Assembly: GCA_030704615.1 (NCBI GenBank)
Contig: CM060734.1
Location: 29,218,042 to 29,282,041 of the forward strand
Direction of reading: 5' to 3'
Source of the DNA: Takakia lepidozioides
Lineage: Eukaryota; Streptophyta; Takakiopsida; Takakiales; Takakiaceae
Length of the DNA: 64,000 nucleotides
Shown: piece by piece, positions 53,881 to 64,000 of the stretch
Numbering within the stretch: position 1 is the stretch's first letter
Layout of the letters: each line of letters begins with the position of its first letter
Notes under the pieces: model-generated
The model's database searches: none
Told to the model about the DNA's origin: nothing
The model's input: only the letters and a program-made list of their open reading frames with translations
Program-made: the position numbers and the translations under genes

Positions 53881-55189
53881 GTTTGCCAAAATCAAATTAG
53901 GAGCTGAGTTTGTACGTGCTTACCATAAGCGAGTATGTGACCATCCCGCCACAATACACATTGACAGCGCAAGATCCCTCCGGACAGAAGAGATCAACGA
54001 CTTGGTCGTTGGCTGATGATCGGATCTCATTATTGTAGTACCGACTTTCTAGAGGATTTTTCGATTCTTCCGCCTCTGTATGTAGCACTCTTGGTATGTA
54101 TCGATCTTCGGGTTTGATACACCCCCGCACAACCTCGTCCACTCTGTCCCAATCCGACTCTGCCATTGGAAAAATGAAATGGAAATGAATTACTGGAGTC
54201 TCAAAATTCCTTGTCTTGAAAAAAAATCTCCCTCTTCGCTGGTATGTAGAAGCTTGTCTCTATAAGGAATTTCGCCTTTGAGGAGTTAATGTACGCCATC
54301 AGCTCACGAGAGCTATCAGTATCGGTGATGACACAGAATATGTTGGTCCTGATTTTTCTTGACCTCATGCCGTTGAAGAGGTCCACGAACTCATTTTCCG
54401 TCCAAGGCTCGATCTTGTCTGGTAGCTCATTCAATGTGCTAACCATGATGAGTGAAACAACTTCAAAAGTTTTTGTGGCAAACATGCCAGCGTCCCAATA
54501 TCCCGAGCCTTGTTCCCAATCTTGCACACATTGTAAACTCTATCCAACAAACATCCGGTCGACTCTGCAAGCGTTTTCACGGCTTTAATTAGATTCACAA
54601 ATTGAATGGGTTGCTTCTGCTTTTCCGTCGTTGCCTTCAGTTTTGCATCAAGGTAGGTGTCCCCGAGAGCATTCTTAAAGTTCACAAATTGGGCCTTGTT
54701 GATTTCGTACTTATGCTTGATGGCCTGCCACTCAGCCTTTGTGTATGGATGTCGGTTGTCCTTCGTCGGCTCCTTAAATCCAAAGCCGACCATGATATCA
54801 TCAATAATGTGCCTCCTCAACTTCTTGTACTTGCAATAATCCTCCAGACTCAGAACATCGGTGTCAGGCCCAGTGTATAGATGACGCATCGACACTTTGT
54901 TGTTGAGTAACATGGTGCCAACCTTCCAAATCTGGCTGTTGTCCAAACCTTGCAGTCGAGCCACGCTAGATTTTTTGAGTGCTGGCTGCTCCTTCAGGGG
55001 GATGTTCCCTTTGGGGTCAATGAGCTCGCCCTTTTCCTATCTTGAGAAAACTTTTGTCCAGTAATTCCAGGTCCGATCAGAGGTGAACACAAATGGCATT
55101 GCCTCCTTGTCGCTTTTCACATCAAGAATGGTTTGAGCTCCGATAAAATGAAATCCTGCACATACCAGCAAGTGTAGTTATCTACCACA

Positions 55190-55200
55190 GGAGGTCTCCC
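55190..55200. repeat. Second-family palindrome
   Basis: GGAGGTCTCCC lying about 30 bp from the exon near 55160, in intronic position of the second ParB/methylase-like gene. Confidence 0.6.
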
Positions 55201-55460
55201 TTGCTAACTTTCAACTTCAGCCAACACTTCTAGCTAACTTCCAGCTTAACTTCCAGCATGAGGATGTTGTCAATTGGTCGGTGTTGGACACTACAAGCAG
55301 CGAAAAATCACCCATTGATCAAGCTCCTTTCAAGGGTGCTTTGTATTTTGAAGCTCCTTCTGGAGTGTCTCCTGCTTCGTACTGTGGTGCTTCTCCATAT
55401 CTCCATGTCTACCAATTTGGTGACATTCTCGCCCTAGAGGAGAGGCACACCTTTGTAAAG

Positions 55461-55529
55461 AAACCCTTAAAAACCCAAGTGACCATCAAAACTTCAAATT
55501 TTGATGGTCATTTGGTTTTTTAAGGATTT
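55461..55529. repeat. 31-bp-arm hairpin
   Basis: Left arm 55461-55491 and right arm 55499-55529 are complementary apart from about three mismatches, around a 7-nt loop (CTTCAAA). The innermost 12 bp (TGACCATCAAAA and complement) are perfect. It lies in a large intron of the decayed gene and could be a MITE-like remnant or miRNA-type foldback. Confidence 0.7.
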
Positions 55530-55794
55530 CTATACACGTGTGTGGATCTCTTCCAGATCAAGAATGTTACCAGATTGGAAAAAGAAGAGCTAGAGAAGCA
55601 CCGTTATGAAGCAGAACACATTCCAGAAGACCTCAACGGATGAGAAGGGTTGGGACAACGAATGTGGGGGCTGGTGTCATCGGCTGGTCCTATCGCCGCC
55701 TGGGACTGAGTACACAATGAGATTGAGTCCAAAGTTCAAATATAATCTAGACATCCATTGCATCGCTGCAGTGATAGATGAATGGCAAGAAAGG

Positions 55795-55810
55795 ACGGGA
55801 GACCTCCCGT
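55795..55810. repeat. Second-family palindrome
   Basis: ACGGGAGACCTCCCGT: 7-bp arms around AC, in intronic position of the second ParB/methylase-like gene. Confidence 0.75.
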
Positions 55811-56175
55811 GGTCACACTCACTTTCCACTGTTGTGTCTCGACCCATCGATGCTCATCATACTTCTGGGGCCACTCCTAATAATGGTAATATCTTCTGCA
55901 GTGACGGACCTTCTCATAGAAAGACGGTTCGTAAAGATTCTCCTTGTTGGGCTTGTTCAAAACCTTCGAGATAGTCACCACTCGCAGCTCATCCGTCGAG
56001 TACACTATCTTAGCAGGCCATGTATGTAGAGATTTTATCAGCACATCATTACTCAGTGCCGGATCCTCCAGAAGCTCCTGCAATCATCACACTTCAGTTG
56101 ATTAGCATTAGAAGAAAAAATAGTGGACAACTACGTAGTCAAATCGTAAGTAGAATTTCACGAAGGTGAGTTAGC

Positions 56176-56189
56176 ACGGGAGACCTCCC
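56176..56189. repeat. Second-family palindrome at a splice donor
   Basis: ACGGGAGACCTCCC directly follows the donor (minus strand) of the exon ending MATQ. Confidence 0.7.
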
Positions 56190-57250
56190 CTGACCTGGGT
56201 TGCCATCAATGTGTGTTGGCCTCCGATAATAAAAAATGTTGTCTTCTGCAATTCGCGCTCATTGACGGGCTTCCTGCTCCACACCTTCGTGGGGTCTGTC
56301 TCGTGTCGTGGCAACAAGTAAACAAGCATTTTTTAGTCAATTAGGTTGTACGCAACTAGCCATGATTTTATCTCCAACTTGTGCTTCTCACAGAGTGGTC
56401 GATATACCATATGCTGTGGGGCCAGAAAATAGCAGTTGATGTCCACTTCCTGGACAAAGTCAAATCCAAACGGGAATATATCCTGGTATTCCTTAACCAG
56501 AGTCTTCTCGACCTTCTTCGCCTCATCCATGTCGAAAATCTCGTCAGTCTTCAGACGCCTCTTTTCTTGGTTATTCACGATGTCGATGGTCTTCCGTTGT
56601 TTTCTTCCCCCCTCTTCTTCGTCATCATCTCCATTTCCTTCTTTTGGCTTTCTCCTTTTTTCGGATTTTTTTTCTCGTGTCCTCCAATTGCTTTTGCTCC
56701 AATTGGAGTCGTTGTTCCTCCAATTGTTGTCTCTCCTTGGCATTATTGTAGAGAATTCCGTCGAGATATTCCCAGCTCTTGAGGATTTCCATCTCCAAGT
56801 TGTCTTCGACCACAGGGACCGTGAATCCCAGCCGAATCGCGAATTCCATCAGATCACTACTCAGATTCATGGCATCAACGGAGAACCCTAATACCTTCTC
56901 CCCTTTCCGCGTGTTCTCACGGATGAACACAGCAAGGGTAATTCTGTTATCCCTCACCAAGTCCTCCGTTTCAATTGCCAACACATCACAATACTGAAGT
57001 GTTCTCCTTTCCGCACCGTTCTGGTAACTTTAGACGGCTTTCTTTGGGTTCGGGGAGTCTGCAACGTCGATACCCCAGTAGTTGATACTCCTCTTTAGCT
57101 CGTAGAAGCCCTGATGATTTGTTGTGAATCCTTCAATGTGCGAAGGCACCGGCAATCTCGGCGCTCATCACAGCGACTGATTCCCGTGGAATCTGTGTTC
57201 TGGCAGCACAAACAACATCAAAACACCCCATTAATATTTGTGGCGCAGAT

Positions 57251-57540
57251 ATTTTGGGAAGGGTAAATTGTGTGCGTATTGAAGTTGTTGGGTTCAATGG
57301 CCACTACCACTCCAGACTTGTATCTGCTTCAAAAGACTCGGCCTTGTTTTTATTTTATGAATCCTGCTTGTGTCTTATGTCTCGTAAAACAGACATTGTG
57401 GTTATTTATAGACTACCAAGCATCACATTGTTGGGCTCTTTTTAGACTACAAACTGTTTTCTAAAGTACCCCAAGTGATCTCTTGGGACAAAAAATTGGT
57501 AAGCTCTATATGGTCTCTTAATATACTCCCTATATTGTGC
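57251..57540. other. No gene seen
   Basis: Short frames on the plus strand (57254-57464) show no domain. No repeat match noticed. Confidence 0.3.
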
Positions 57541-58010
57541 TTGCTTTGCGTCTCCGCTGGCCTGCAATAGAAATACCGGATCCAGATGTACCAGTATGGG
57601 TTGGCTGGAATATGCTTAAGACATGTATGTCTTAATGTTTCAATTTCAATTTTAAGTACTATATGCTTGGCTCTGGAGATTTATCTGCAATCCGGGTTTT
57701 TGAAATGAGATTACAATCTACAAGTATGGTGATGAATATCAAACCCATGGTGCTTTCATGATATGAATGATCAGGAATCCCGCCCTCCCAGCCTGTTTTT
57801 TCAGATACCCTGAAATGTAACGAGGTATTCAAATGAGATGGTTAAAAAAAAAGGGGTTGTTAGATGGTGCCCTGTAAAGGGCTGCATTGTCTTTCATGAC
57901 AATGACCTCAGTGGTCTTGTCCATGTCCTGACATGACATGTATATCTTCCCTCTCTTTATCTGATCAGTGTACTTAGTGGTTTTTGTACACACCATCTAC
58001 CCTTCTCCTT
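57541..58010 (+). repeat. PLE LTR-like repeat, terminal fragment
   Basis: Matches the end of the direct repeats: ATGGTGCTTTCATGATATGAATGA (57748), CCCGCCCTCCCAGCCTG, CCCTGTAAAGGGCTG (57868), CATGTCCTGACATGACATG (57920), and then the extension TGATCAGTGTACTTAGTGGTTTTTGTAC, which is the complement of 4720-4760. Confidence 0.8.
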
Positions 58011-58536
58011 TCCTGTTTCACCTTCTCATTTTGATGTACTAACAATATTTTTTGAAGGGCCTTGGCAGATAGGCAACAAACACATTCCAAACTGGAAATG
58101 ATGAACTGAAAGCCTGGGGTATGAATCTCCCTTGGCCAGGTATGTTCTTCTCCAGCAATAGTATGGTTGATTGATTGGGTATGAAAAGTAAGGCATCCTT
58201 GATGATACCTGAAATAAGCACAGAGCATCTAAAGGACTTTTGAATGCCGATATTATGAGCTAAGCCCTGGTAAGACAGCTTACGGGAGTATGTGTACACC
58301 TTATACATGATCCGGTCAATGCACACTACTTTTGTTAGCTAGTCTCATGTAGCCGATGCCTTATATCAGAATCAGATACCTTATGATTGAGTGACTGCCA
58401 TGTCCTTTGATCAAGTGCTTCTATACTTCTCTTAGATATGGCTTTGCTCCTTGTGGCACCATAAGAAAATACCCAACTCTAATCTGTTGCTAGAAGATGT
58501 TTTGTCTATATCACAGGCATGTTACTACAGACCTGA
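58011..58536. other. Unclassified spacer inside PLE sequence
   Basis: Short minus-strand frames (58039-58326) have no domain. It separates a terminal LTR-like fragment from a 3'-end PLE fragment and may be diverged PLE sequence. Confidence 0.3.
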
Positions 58537-59512
58537 GCTGCTATTGTATCTTGACAAGGTTCCTTGAACGAGGTTCCTTCCCTAGCCTGTTCTTCCCTGT
58601 GCAAGAACTTATTGAGAAACTGAAAGGTATTTTCTAAAAACTTGTACCTATCCAGAGCTAAGTATACCACTGAACTCTCTGTTCTTTTCTCGTGATACTA
58701 TACCGGTCTTGCTATGATACACTTTATGCCAATGTTTCATTCATGACCCGAGGAAGAGAGGATGTAGGATTCTACTCCTTGGATAATATAATCTAAGGAT
58801 AGAACTACATGGAAGAGGGGAAACCTTATGAGAAGGGGTCTGGTATGCACTTCCTTACGGGGTGAGTGCATACCACACTCACTCCGTAAGGTTCTGCCAT
58901 GCCAGGGGATTGGCTGGTGGGTCCCTCTCTCTCCCTCTCTCCCTCTCCCTCTATAACTCTTTGGATTTCATCTGGCCTTAACCTTTTTGAGGCCAGTTAT
59001 TTGGTTTTTCATCCCAATCTTTTTCATCCAAATTTGGCTGATATTATTGTAGGATAATGAAACTTAATGTACAGAAAGCTTGGTTTACCATTTGTTTCTT
59101 TCATCTAAACTGGATGAACTACATGAATAATGGTGACCTATTTTAATCCAAGAGATAGTAATTTTACCATCATTTATTATAAATGATGGCAGTTATAAAA
59201 CTTGAGCCTATACCCTAACCCTAAAAGATACCTTTTTATTGGATGTCATCCATTGACAAAGTGCATCTCGTGCTAAAATGCGACTTTTCGTCCACCCTGC
59301 ATGACAAATCGAGGAGCTGTGCCCTAAGCGGGCCGACACATTTCACAGCACAGAACTCGTGCTTCAGGGATCCTCGATGATGCGCCGTGTAAATCTGCTC
59401 CCCTGCTGCTACATGGTACTCGTGATGGCTGGCTCTTGGGATGCGCATTGGCGGTTAGGCAGATTCCTCTCTGGCAGGCGACAAAGCGATGATCGCTTTG
59501 CTCAATTTGTCC
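58537..59512 (+). mobile_element. 5'-truncated PLE copy: RT C-terminus, 3' region and LTR-like start
   Basis: 58543-58636 encodes the last 30 residues of the PLE protein (RFLERGSFPSLFFPVQEL, stop TAA), intact relative to 12640-12735. It is followed by the 3' segment with both hairpins (GGTATGCACT/AGTGCATACC 58842-58874; CCTTACGGGGTGAGTG/CACTCACTCCGTAAGG 58853-58891) and the LTR-like repeat up to GACAAAGCGATGATCGCTTTGCTCA (59512), where similarity to 13560-13590 ends. Confidence 0.82.
58842..58891 (+). promoter_or_regulatory. Alternative-hairpin segment, third copy
   Basis: Best-preserved copy. Stem 1 GGTATGCACT (58842-58851) with AGTGCATACC (58865-58874); stem 2 CCTTACGGGGTGAGTG (58853-58868) with CACTCACTCCGTAAGG (58876-58891). 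The stems overlap and exclude each other. Confidence 0.65.
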
Positions 59513-59609
59513 CTTGGTTGCCTCCCCATGCAGTTGAATTAGAGGTTGCCAATAACGATCACATGATGTGACTACTGCCTTCCAGCTGAAAGGTGGACAC
59601 CTTCATGAC

Positions 59610-59692
59610 ACACCAAACCGTGGTTTGAACCCACAACCACATCCAACGTGGTATGTGCCCATTACCAATAGGCTACATGCTGGTTGTCGACA
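59610..59692 (-). ncRNA. tRNA-derived SINE head or tRNA pseudogene
   Basis: Minus strand: TAGCCTATTGG (A box, 59675-59665) and GGGTTCAAACC (B box, 59632-59622) about 33 nt apart, a normal Pol III type-2 promoter spacing. GGTTGTGGGTTCAAACCACGG can form a T-arm. No full cloverleaf is apparent. It lies between the PLE end and the LINE. Confidence 0.5.
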
Positions 59693-59699
59693 CCAGGAG

Positions 59700-61545
59700 G
59701 ATATTGGAGTAGGGGGTGTTTGTGCTCAGGGGTTTGTTGTTGGGTTAGGATGAGAATGGTACGTGGAGGTGGAGGGAGAGGAGTGTAGAGCATGCCTAGC
59801 CCATTGAAGGGCTTCGTGAGCGAGGGGCCCTGCGGGTGGGTGGGCCAGGTCACCTCCTGCCCATGTGTGCTCAGTAGCGGCTCCTAATGCGCCAAATATA
59901 CAGTCCCGGGGATGGGGGCCATCGTACGAAGAGAGCTCCATGGGGCAGGTAAGTGGGCTGGAATAATAAGAGTGCGTTAGTTTAAGTGAGGTGATGAGGA
60001 ATTTTAGTATGTCATGTGGGAGGGTGACATGGGAGTAGGCTTGTGATAGTTTGCTGAGGGTACGCGGCTTCTTAGTGGGGGTATCGCTAATATAGCGATT
60101 GAGAAGCCAAGTGATCTCCGCGGCAAAGTCTTGTTTCGGCGGGTGTAGGTTGGTATGTGTGGTGGAGGTGGAGTATTTGTACCAGAGCCATGTGAGTCGT
60201 ATATTGGAAATGGAACCGGCGAAGCTGCCATTAAGTGTGTAGATATCGGATAGTAGAGGTTTGGGGCATATAAGGGGGCCATGCATAATATCTTTGTCTG
60301 GGTTGCACTCTGTGGTATGTATTTGGATTTTAGGTGTGTCTAAGGGTTGGCTGACATAACGGGTTTGCGAGTTGGGTTTGTGAGGTGTGTTGTTGATGAG
60401 TGTGTGCTAGATAGTTGGTGTTAGTTGTTTTGTGAAAGTTTATGAGGAGTGTACGGTTATGTGCTGGGTCATTGTCATCATGCGATCCAAATAGGTCGTC
60501 TTCTATTTGCCAGGTGTTATCTTATGCGGGAAATCCCTCCCATTTACATAAGTAATAGGTGTCAATGCAGGTTGCGCCGTGGGAGTCGAGTGATGTTTGG
60601 GTTTTAATGCCAAGGATAGCCTCTATAACATAGGCTTCGGGGTGATCTGGGTCCGGAAGGTGGTGGCGAGTTTGTGGAGTGGTGGTTAATGTGGGGCTAG
60701 GCCGGGGTGTTGTTGAGGTGTATTGGGTGGGGTGGTAGGTATGGCGGGAGGTATGGTGGGGGAGGGGTGTGCAGGGAGGTGTGTGCTGGTGTATGAAGAG
60801 AGGCTTGAAGGAGTTGTAATATTGATGGGGCTGGGGCAGTTCTGAATTCTGGGAGAAGATCTTGTTTGTTGAGTGGGTAGAGCGTGCAGGGGAGGTCGCA
60901 TGTTAAGGTGCAGGAGGGAGATGGGTGGCAGAAAAGGGGAGCAGAGGTGTAGTAAGTATCGACGAGTTTTGATCGTGGCCCTGGAGTGCTTTAAGGTAAA
61001 TTGGCATGGGGTTAAGAGCTGGTTGCCGCTGTTAGTAATATGGCGGGCTTTAAAGTAAGCGAGAACATGGTTCTTTTGTTTTGGGTGTGAGACTTCAAAT
61101 TGTGAAGAAAGGGGCTGTTACGCCATGCGAGTGCAAGTGGGGATATAGAGGTGGGGTATCCAGGGAGATCGGTATGAACGCTTATCTTCATTTGGCGCAG
61201 GATGAGAAGGGTGCGGGCGGTGGCAAAGTGAAGGCAGGATTGCGGGTGCATTGTAGGGAGGGAAAGTAGTCCATTATATTTGATGGCAAGGTGTTTGAGT
61301 AACCCCTTGAAAATATGCCCAAGGCGGCCTGGGTCATTGAGGGCTTTTAGAAGTTGTGTGCCAAGCGTACGAGCATATGAGATAATAAGGGGGGTGGAGC
61401 CTATGCCGTAGTTGTCTTGGGGGAGTTGGGTGAGAACGTTGGGTGTACCGGTGGGCAGGCCGCATATACGTTTAGTGAGTTGTATAATGTTTTGGTCTAG
61501 CTGTCTAATATCATGTAAGGAGTACCCCCATCCGCCGCTGACCAT
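59700..61545 (-). pseudogene. LINE ORF2: thumb and linker segment
   Basis: Minus strand, direct continuation of the LINE read from the right edge. The thumb/connection (61545-61012) has YSLHDIRQLDQNIIQLTKRI, GLPTGTPN, YGIGSTPLIISYARTLG and LLKALNDPGRLG. A Pro/Thr-rich stretch follows (60901-60686), then after frame breaks TNTNYLAHTHQQHTS and LYTLNGSFAGSISN..RLTW (60480-60130), with the frame open to 59726. The C-terminal zinc/nuclease-like part is absent here (see 43455-44290). Confidence 0.68.
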
Positions 61546-63828
61546 GAATGGGCACAATTCACCCAGAACCTACAACTTAAATACATCCCAGCAAACCACC
61601 ACTACTCCAGACAGGGTGGCCTCAACTACTCCTCCCTCAGTCTAATTGACGGCTTCTACCTCAAAACTACCAATGTAATACCACCTTATCTCCTTAGCCG
61701 CGTGCATACCCACAGCCTTTGCAACTCAGACCACTACTTGGTCTCCATCTCGCTCCCACCATCCCTCATCCCTTTCCGACCCCTTCCGGACATTCTTACC
61801 CCACCTCCACAACCAAGGATACTTTCACCCATACCACAATGCAACATCACTGCTTTCCAAAAACACTTCCACAAAGCCTCCTCAAATTTCATACACAAAG
61901 TATCCCCAATACTCATAGGCTCCAATCTTCCACCCACCGAAGTCTGGGCCACAATTGAAGCCGTGCTCACAGCCACTATGCAAGAAATGACTATAAGCGT
62001 ACTAGCTACGTGTTCCTCTCCCCCCGACCTCCCACAAACTCCTCGATCCAAACAAAACGGTGGCTATCTCACCCGCACCCAAAAACACGAATGGACCCTA
62101 CAACTCAACATCTATCACTCCATTAGGCGCGCCCTCTCTATCACTCCTTCTCGGCCAACCCCTTCATACAACAACTGGCAAACCGACCCACGTATTACGG
62201 CTCTGAACATCTTACCAATATGCCAACCTCTAATGCCTCCCCTTGTGGACCCACTAGCTCTTCCACAATGGACTGCCGCCCTCTCCAAGATTGGGAGAGC
62301 TGCCAAAAAAGCGGCATACACCATCACAAAACAAAAGCTACCAAAAACCACAAAAAATTCGTTACTTCCTTCGGGAGTTACTAAACGATCATCCCAAGAG
62401 AGCTCACAAAGCCACCTTCAACCCCGCTATAAACCCACCCATCGATTGCATCAAACATAGACTAGGCCACATGCTAACCAAACCCGAGGATATCAAAAAT
62501 GAAATATGGCTACAAGCCTCCACCTCCTACACACCCACGGTCACAAATTGTTTACACCCTGACAAACACGACCACCACTGTATATGCAAAGCCAGGCACT
62601 ACCCGTGGCATGATCTTGATGGCTTCTCACTTGAGAGGAGAGGTCACCCCGAAGACCCCATCAAAAATCTTTTCACCTCGGACCTATTCAACTCATGCTG
62701 CCCTCTCCAAATCAAAAGCCCCAGGTCCAGATCTCATCCCCAATGCCATTTTACAAGCACTCGACCCCCAATTCCACTCTCTCATCTTCAAATTTTTTCA
62801 ACTTTGCTATCTACTCCATCGTATCCCACTCTCTTGGAAACATAGCAGAACCATTCTAGTATTCAAAAAAATGTGACCCTACGGATCTAAGCAATTATAG
62901 ACCCATTGCCCTATTTATAAATTATTTACCAGTACCCTCACACGAATGTTGTCTAATTACGGAGAGCAACACCGAATTTTAAGTGACCCCCAATAAGGGT
63001 TCCGAGCCACCCGGAGCACCATCCGCCAAATACAATACGTCATCTCTGCTTTAGAAGACGCCAAACTCACCAAACAAGATATCTACCTCCTCTATATCGA
63101 CTTCAAAAACGCCTTTGGGTCATTGGATCACCCTCAATTATTAGCCATCATGACAGATTTAGGATACCCAATAGACGCCATTCAGATCATTGGTAACATC
63201 TACACCAACAGCACCACAAAATACTCTGGCTCCTACTACGGCTCCCCCCCCCCCCGCCCGATTCCCATCCTACGCGGCACCATCCAAGGGGGCACGCTGA
63301 GCCCCTATCTCTTCATCATTTTCCTTGAACCATTGCTCCGATGGCTCGCCCGGGGCAATCTAGGGTACCAATACAAAACCTCCACAAACGAAATCTCTGC
63401 AGCCGCTTATGCAGACGACCTCGCCATTATCGCACATAAGCCACAAAACCTCAACCGACAGGTAGATAAATTCTTCCGCTTTAACCAATGGTCCGGCATG
63501 GAATGAAGTCTACACAAATGTGCGGTCACGGCCGCCACACATCGTAGCAAATTCACTAAAGCTTCGATAGCCTCCCACTGTAAGCTCCATATCCACTACC
63601 AACAAAAACCATTTCCATTTCTGGGACCTGACGAACCCTACACCTACCTCGGCATCCAACTAGTCCCCTCGCTCACCTGGCACATACAAAAACAATCAAC
63701 CATCTTCAAATTACAAAATAGAAGCTCCACCCTTCTCAAATCCCCTATCTCCATACGGCCCAAACTAGCTATCATACAAAAAGTCCTTCACCCACAAATC
63801 CAATACGCCTTCCATGCAGCCCCTTACT
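61546..63828 (+). pseudogene. LINE ORF2: end of endonuclease and reverse transcriptase (inverted segment)
   Basis: Plus strand. Order: WAQFTQNLQLKYIP, SLIDGFYL and SDHYLVSI (end of an APE-type endonuclease, SDH motif); basic linker (ORF 61702-62460); then RT motifs SKAPGPDLIPNAILQAL (62700), SWKHSRTILVFKK, NYRPIAL, GFRATRSTIRQIQ, LLYIDFKNAFGSLDH (motif A), LRGTIQGGTLSPYLF (motif B), AAYADDLAII (motif C, YADD) and YTYLGIQL (63650). Breaks: a frameshift in the A7 run near 62872, a stop after GFR upstream near 62996, and a TGA at 63504. The catalytic residues are intact. Confidence 0.8.
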
Positions 63829-63990
63829 TGAATGCCATTGGATGGGTGTCCAGTCATTGCAATATCTCTGTTGAAGTCGCCAGCGAGGATGATATGGTGT
63901 TGTTGGTAGTCCGTATGGGTGAGTGTATTAGTGATAGTGTGGAATATGTCAGGTATGAGGGGGAGGTCTTCTATGTGGGAGGGCATGTAT
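63829..63990 (-). pseudogene. LINE ORF2: APE-type endonuclease fragment, cut by window edge
   Basis: Minus strand ORF with LPLIPDIFHTITNTLTH and HHIILAGDFNRDIAM (GDFN motif of APE endonucleases), ending at HPSNGIQ where the inverted segment begins. It is the upstream part of the same LINE copy. Confidence 0.72.
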
Positions 63991-64000
63991 GGATAATAGG

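Larger units (their letters stand above)
52044..57250 (-). pseudogene. Second ParB/methyltransferase-like gene (decayed, multi-exon)
   Basis: Minus strand, same plan as 26933-32105 but only distantly related. Parts in order: SVAVMSAEIAGAF (about 57170); ALVRDNRITLAVFI-like and a Lys/Gln-rich coiled stretch (56984-56625); FVQEVDINCYFLAPQHMVYRPL (about 56440); FFIIGGQHTLMATQ (about 56215, ParB-like GGQH motif, GTCAGG donor); WPAKIVYSTDELRVVTISKVLN (56083-55880); FHFIGAQTILDVKSDKEAM and TWNYW (55160-55040); a helical region (54964-54520); KNPLESRYYNNE then QVVDLFCPEGSCAVNVYCGG (54060-53935, methylase motif I-like, GTAAGC donor at 53923); exons 52407-52328 and 52249-52044. In-frame stops near 57030, at 56333-56335 and near 55037 and a frame break in the Lys-rich stretch indicate a pseudogene. 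Confidence 0.6.

Noticed and set aside
52044-57250. Alternative genetic code with TAA/TAG read as Gln (in-frame TAA/TAG in the second ParB/methylase-like gene and at 51232)
   Set aside because: The main gene needs no such readthrough and ends in TAA TAG at the expected place; other relics here also have frameshifts and TGA stops, so decay explains the stops better.

Overview
The window looks like repeat-dominated nuclear DNA of a streptophyte (a charophyte alga or early-diverging plant; a Chara-like genome is my best guess, from family resemblance only). Signs of a eukaryote are GT-AG introns whose joins keep the reading frame, LINE, Penelope-like and Ty3/gypsy retroelement relics, a MULE-type transposase with a SWIM zinc finger, tRNA-derived Pol III modules, microsatellites and a ~985-bp higher-order satellite. 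No rRNA, functional tRNA, bacterial operon or CRISPR locus was seen. Most coding sequence is broken by frameshifts or stops; some breaks sit at homopolymer runs and could be assembly errors.

Layout. 1-1304: end of a SET-domain-like gene (minus). 1305-4670: diverged relics, including an RG-rich protein element. 4680-17262: Penelope-like element (PLE) territory. A PLE reverse transcriptase (10911-12735) is flanked by direct copies of a long LTR-like repeat, with inverted and diverged copies outside and two LINE tails nested between inverted copies. 17270-18370: second RG-rich relic. 18371-20065 and 34604-41243: two parts of one satellite array. 20066-34603: a 14.5-kb mobile element inserted into that array. 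41244-46000: LINE fragments, a relic of the big element, and a Ty3/gypsy gag-protease fragment. 46500-49000: tRNA-like modules, microsatellites and TCATCC-rich DNA. 49752-51520: an unrelated ORF and the right end of a second copy of the big element. 52044-57250: a second, decayed ParB/methyltransferase-like gene. 57540-59512: more PLE pieces. 59700-63990: one LINE copy with an internal inversion.

Main result. The 14.5-kb element has TIR-like ends built on CATGAGC and carries two divergent genes: a MULE/SWIM transposase (leftward) and a large intron-containing gene (rightward). The second gene joins a ParB/sulfiredoxin-like domain (WDGNHRLLAW) to a beta-class DNA methyltransferase-like domain (SPAFI.., then VLDLICGTG). 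Between them lies an array of about 31 palindromes at a 53-bp period, with 10-bp arms GGAAATGCGG and CCGCATTTCC around a variable 2-bp centre. The palindrome recurs in three introns of the methylase-like gene, downstream of it, and near the left end. The second ParB/methylase-like gene (52-57 kb) has its own, different palindrome family (ACGGGAG and CTCCCGT arms), again in its introns and flanks. I infer a family of selfish elements, each pairing a ParB-methylase protein with private palindromic sites; the link between protein and palindrome is not proven by sequence.
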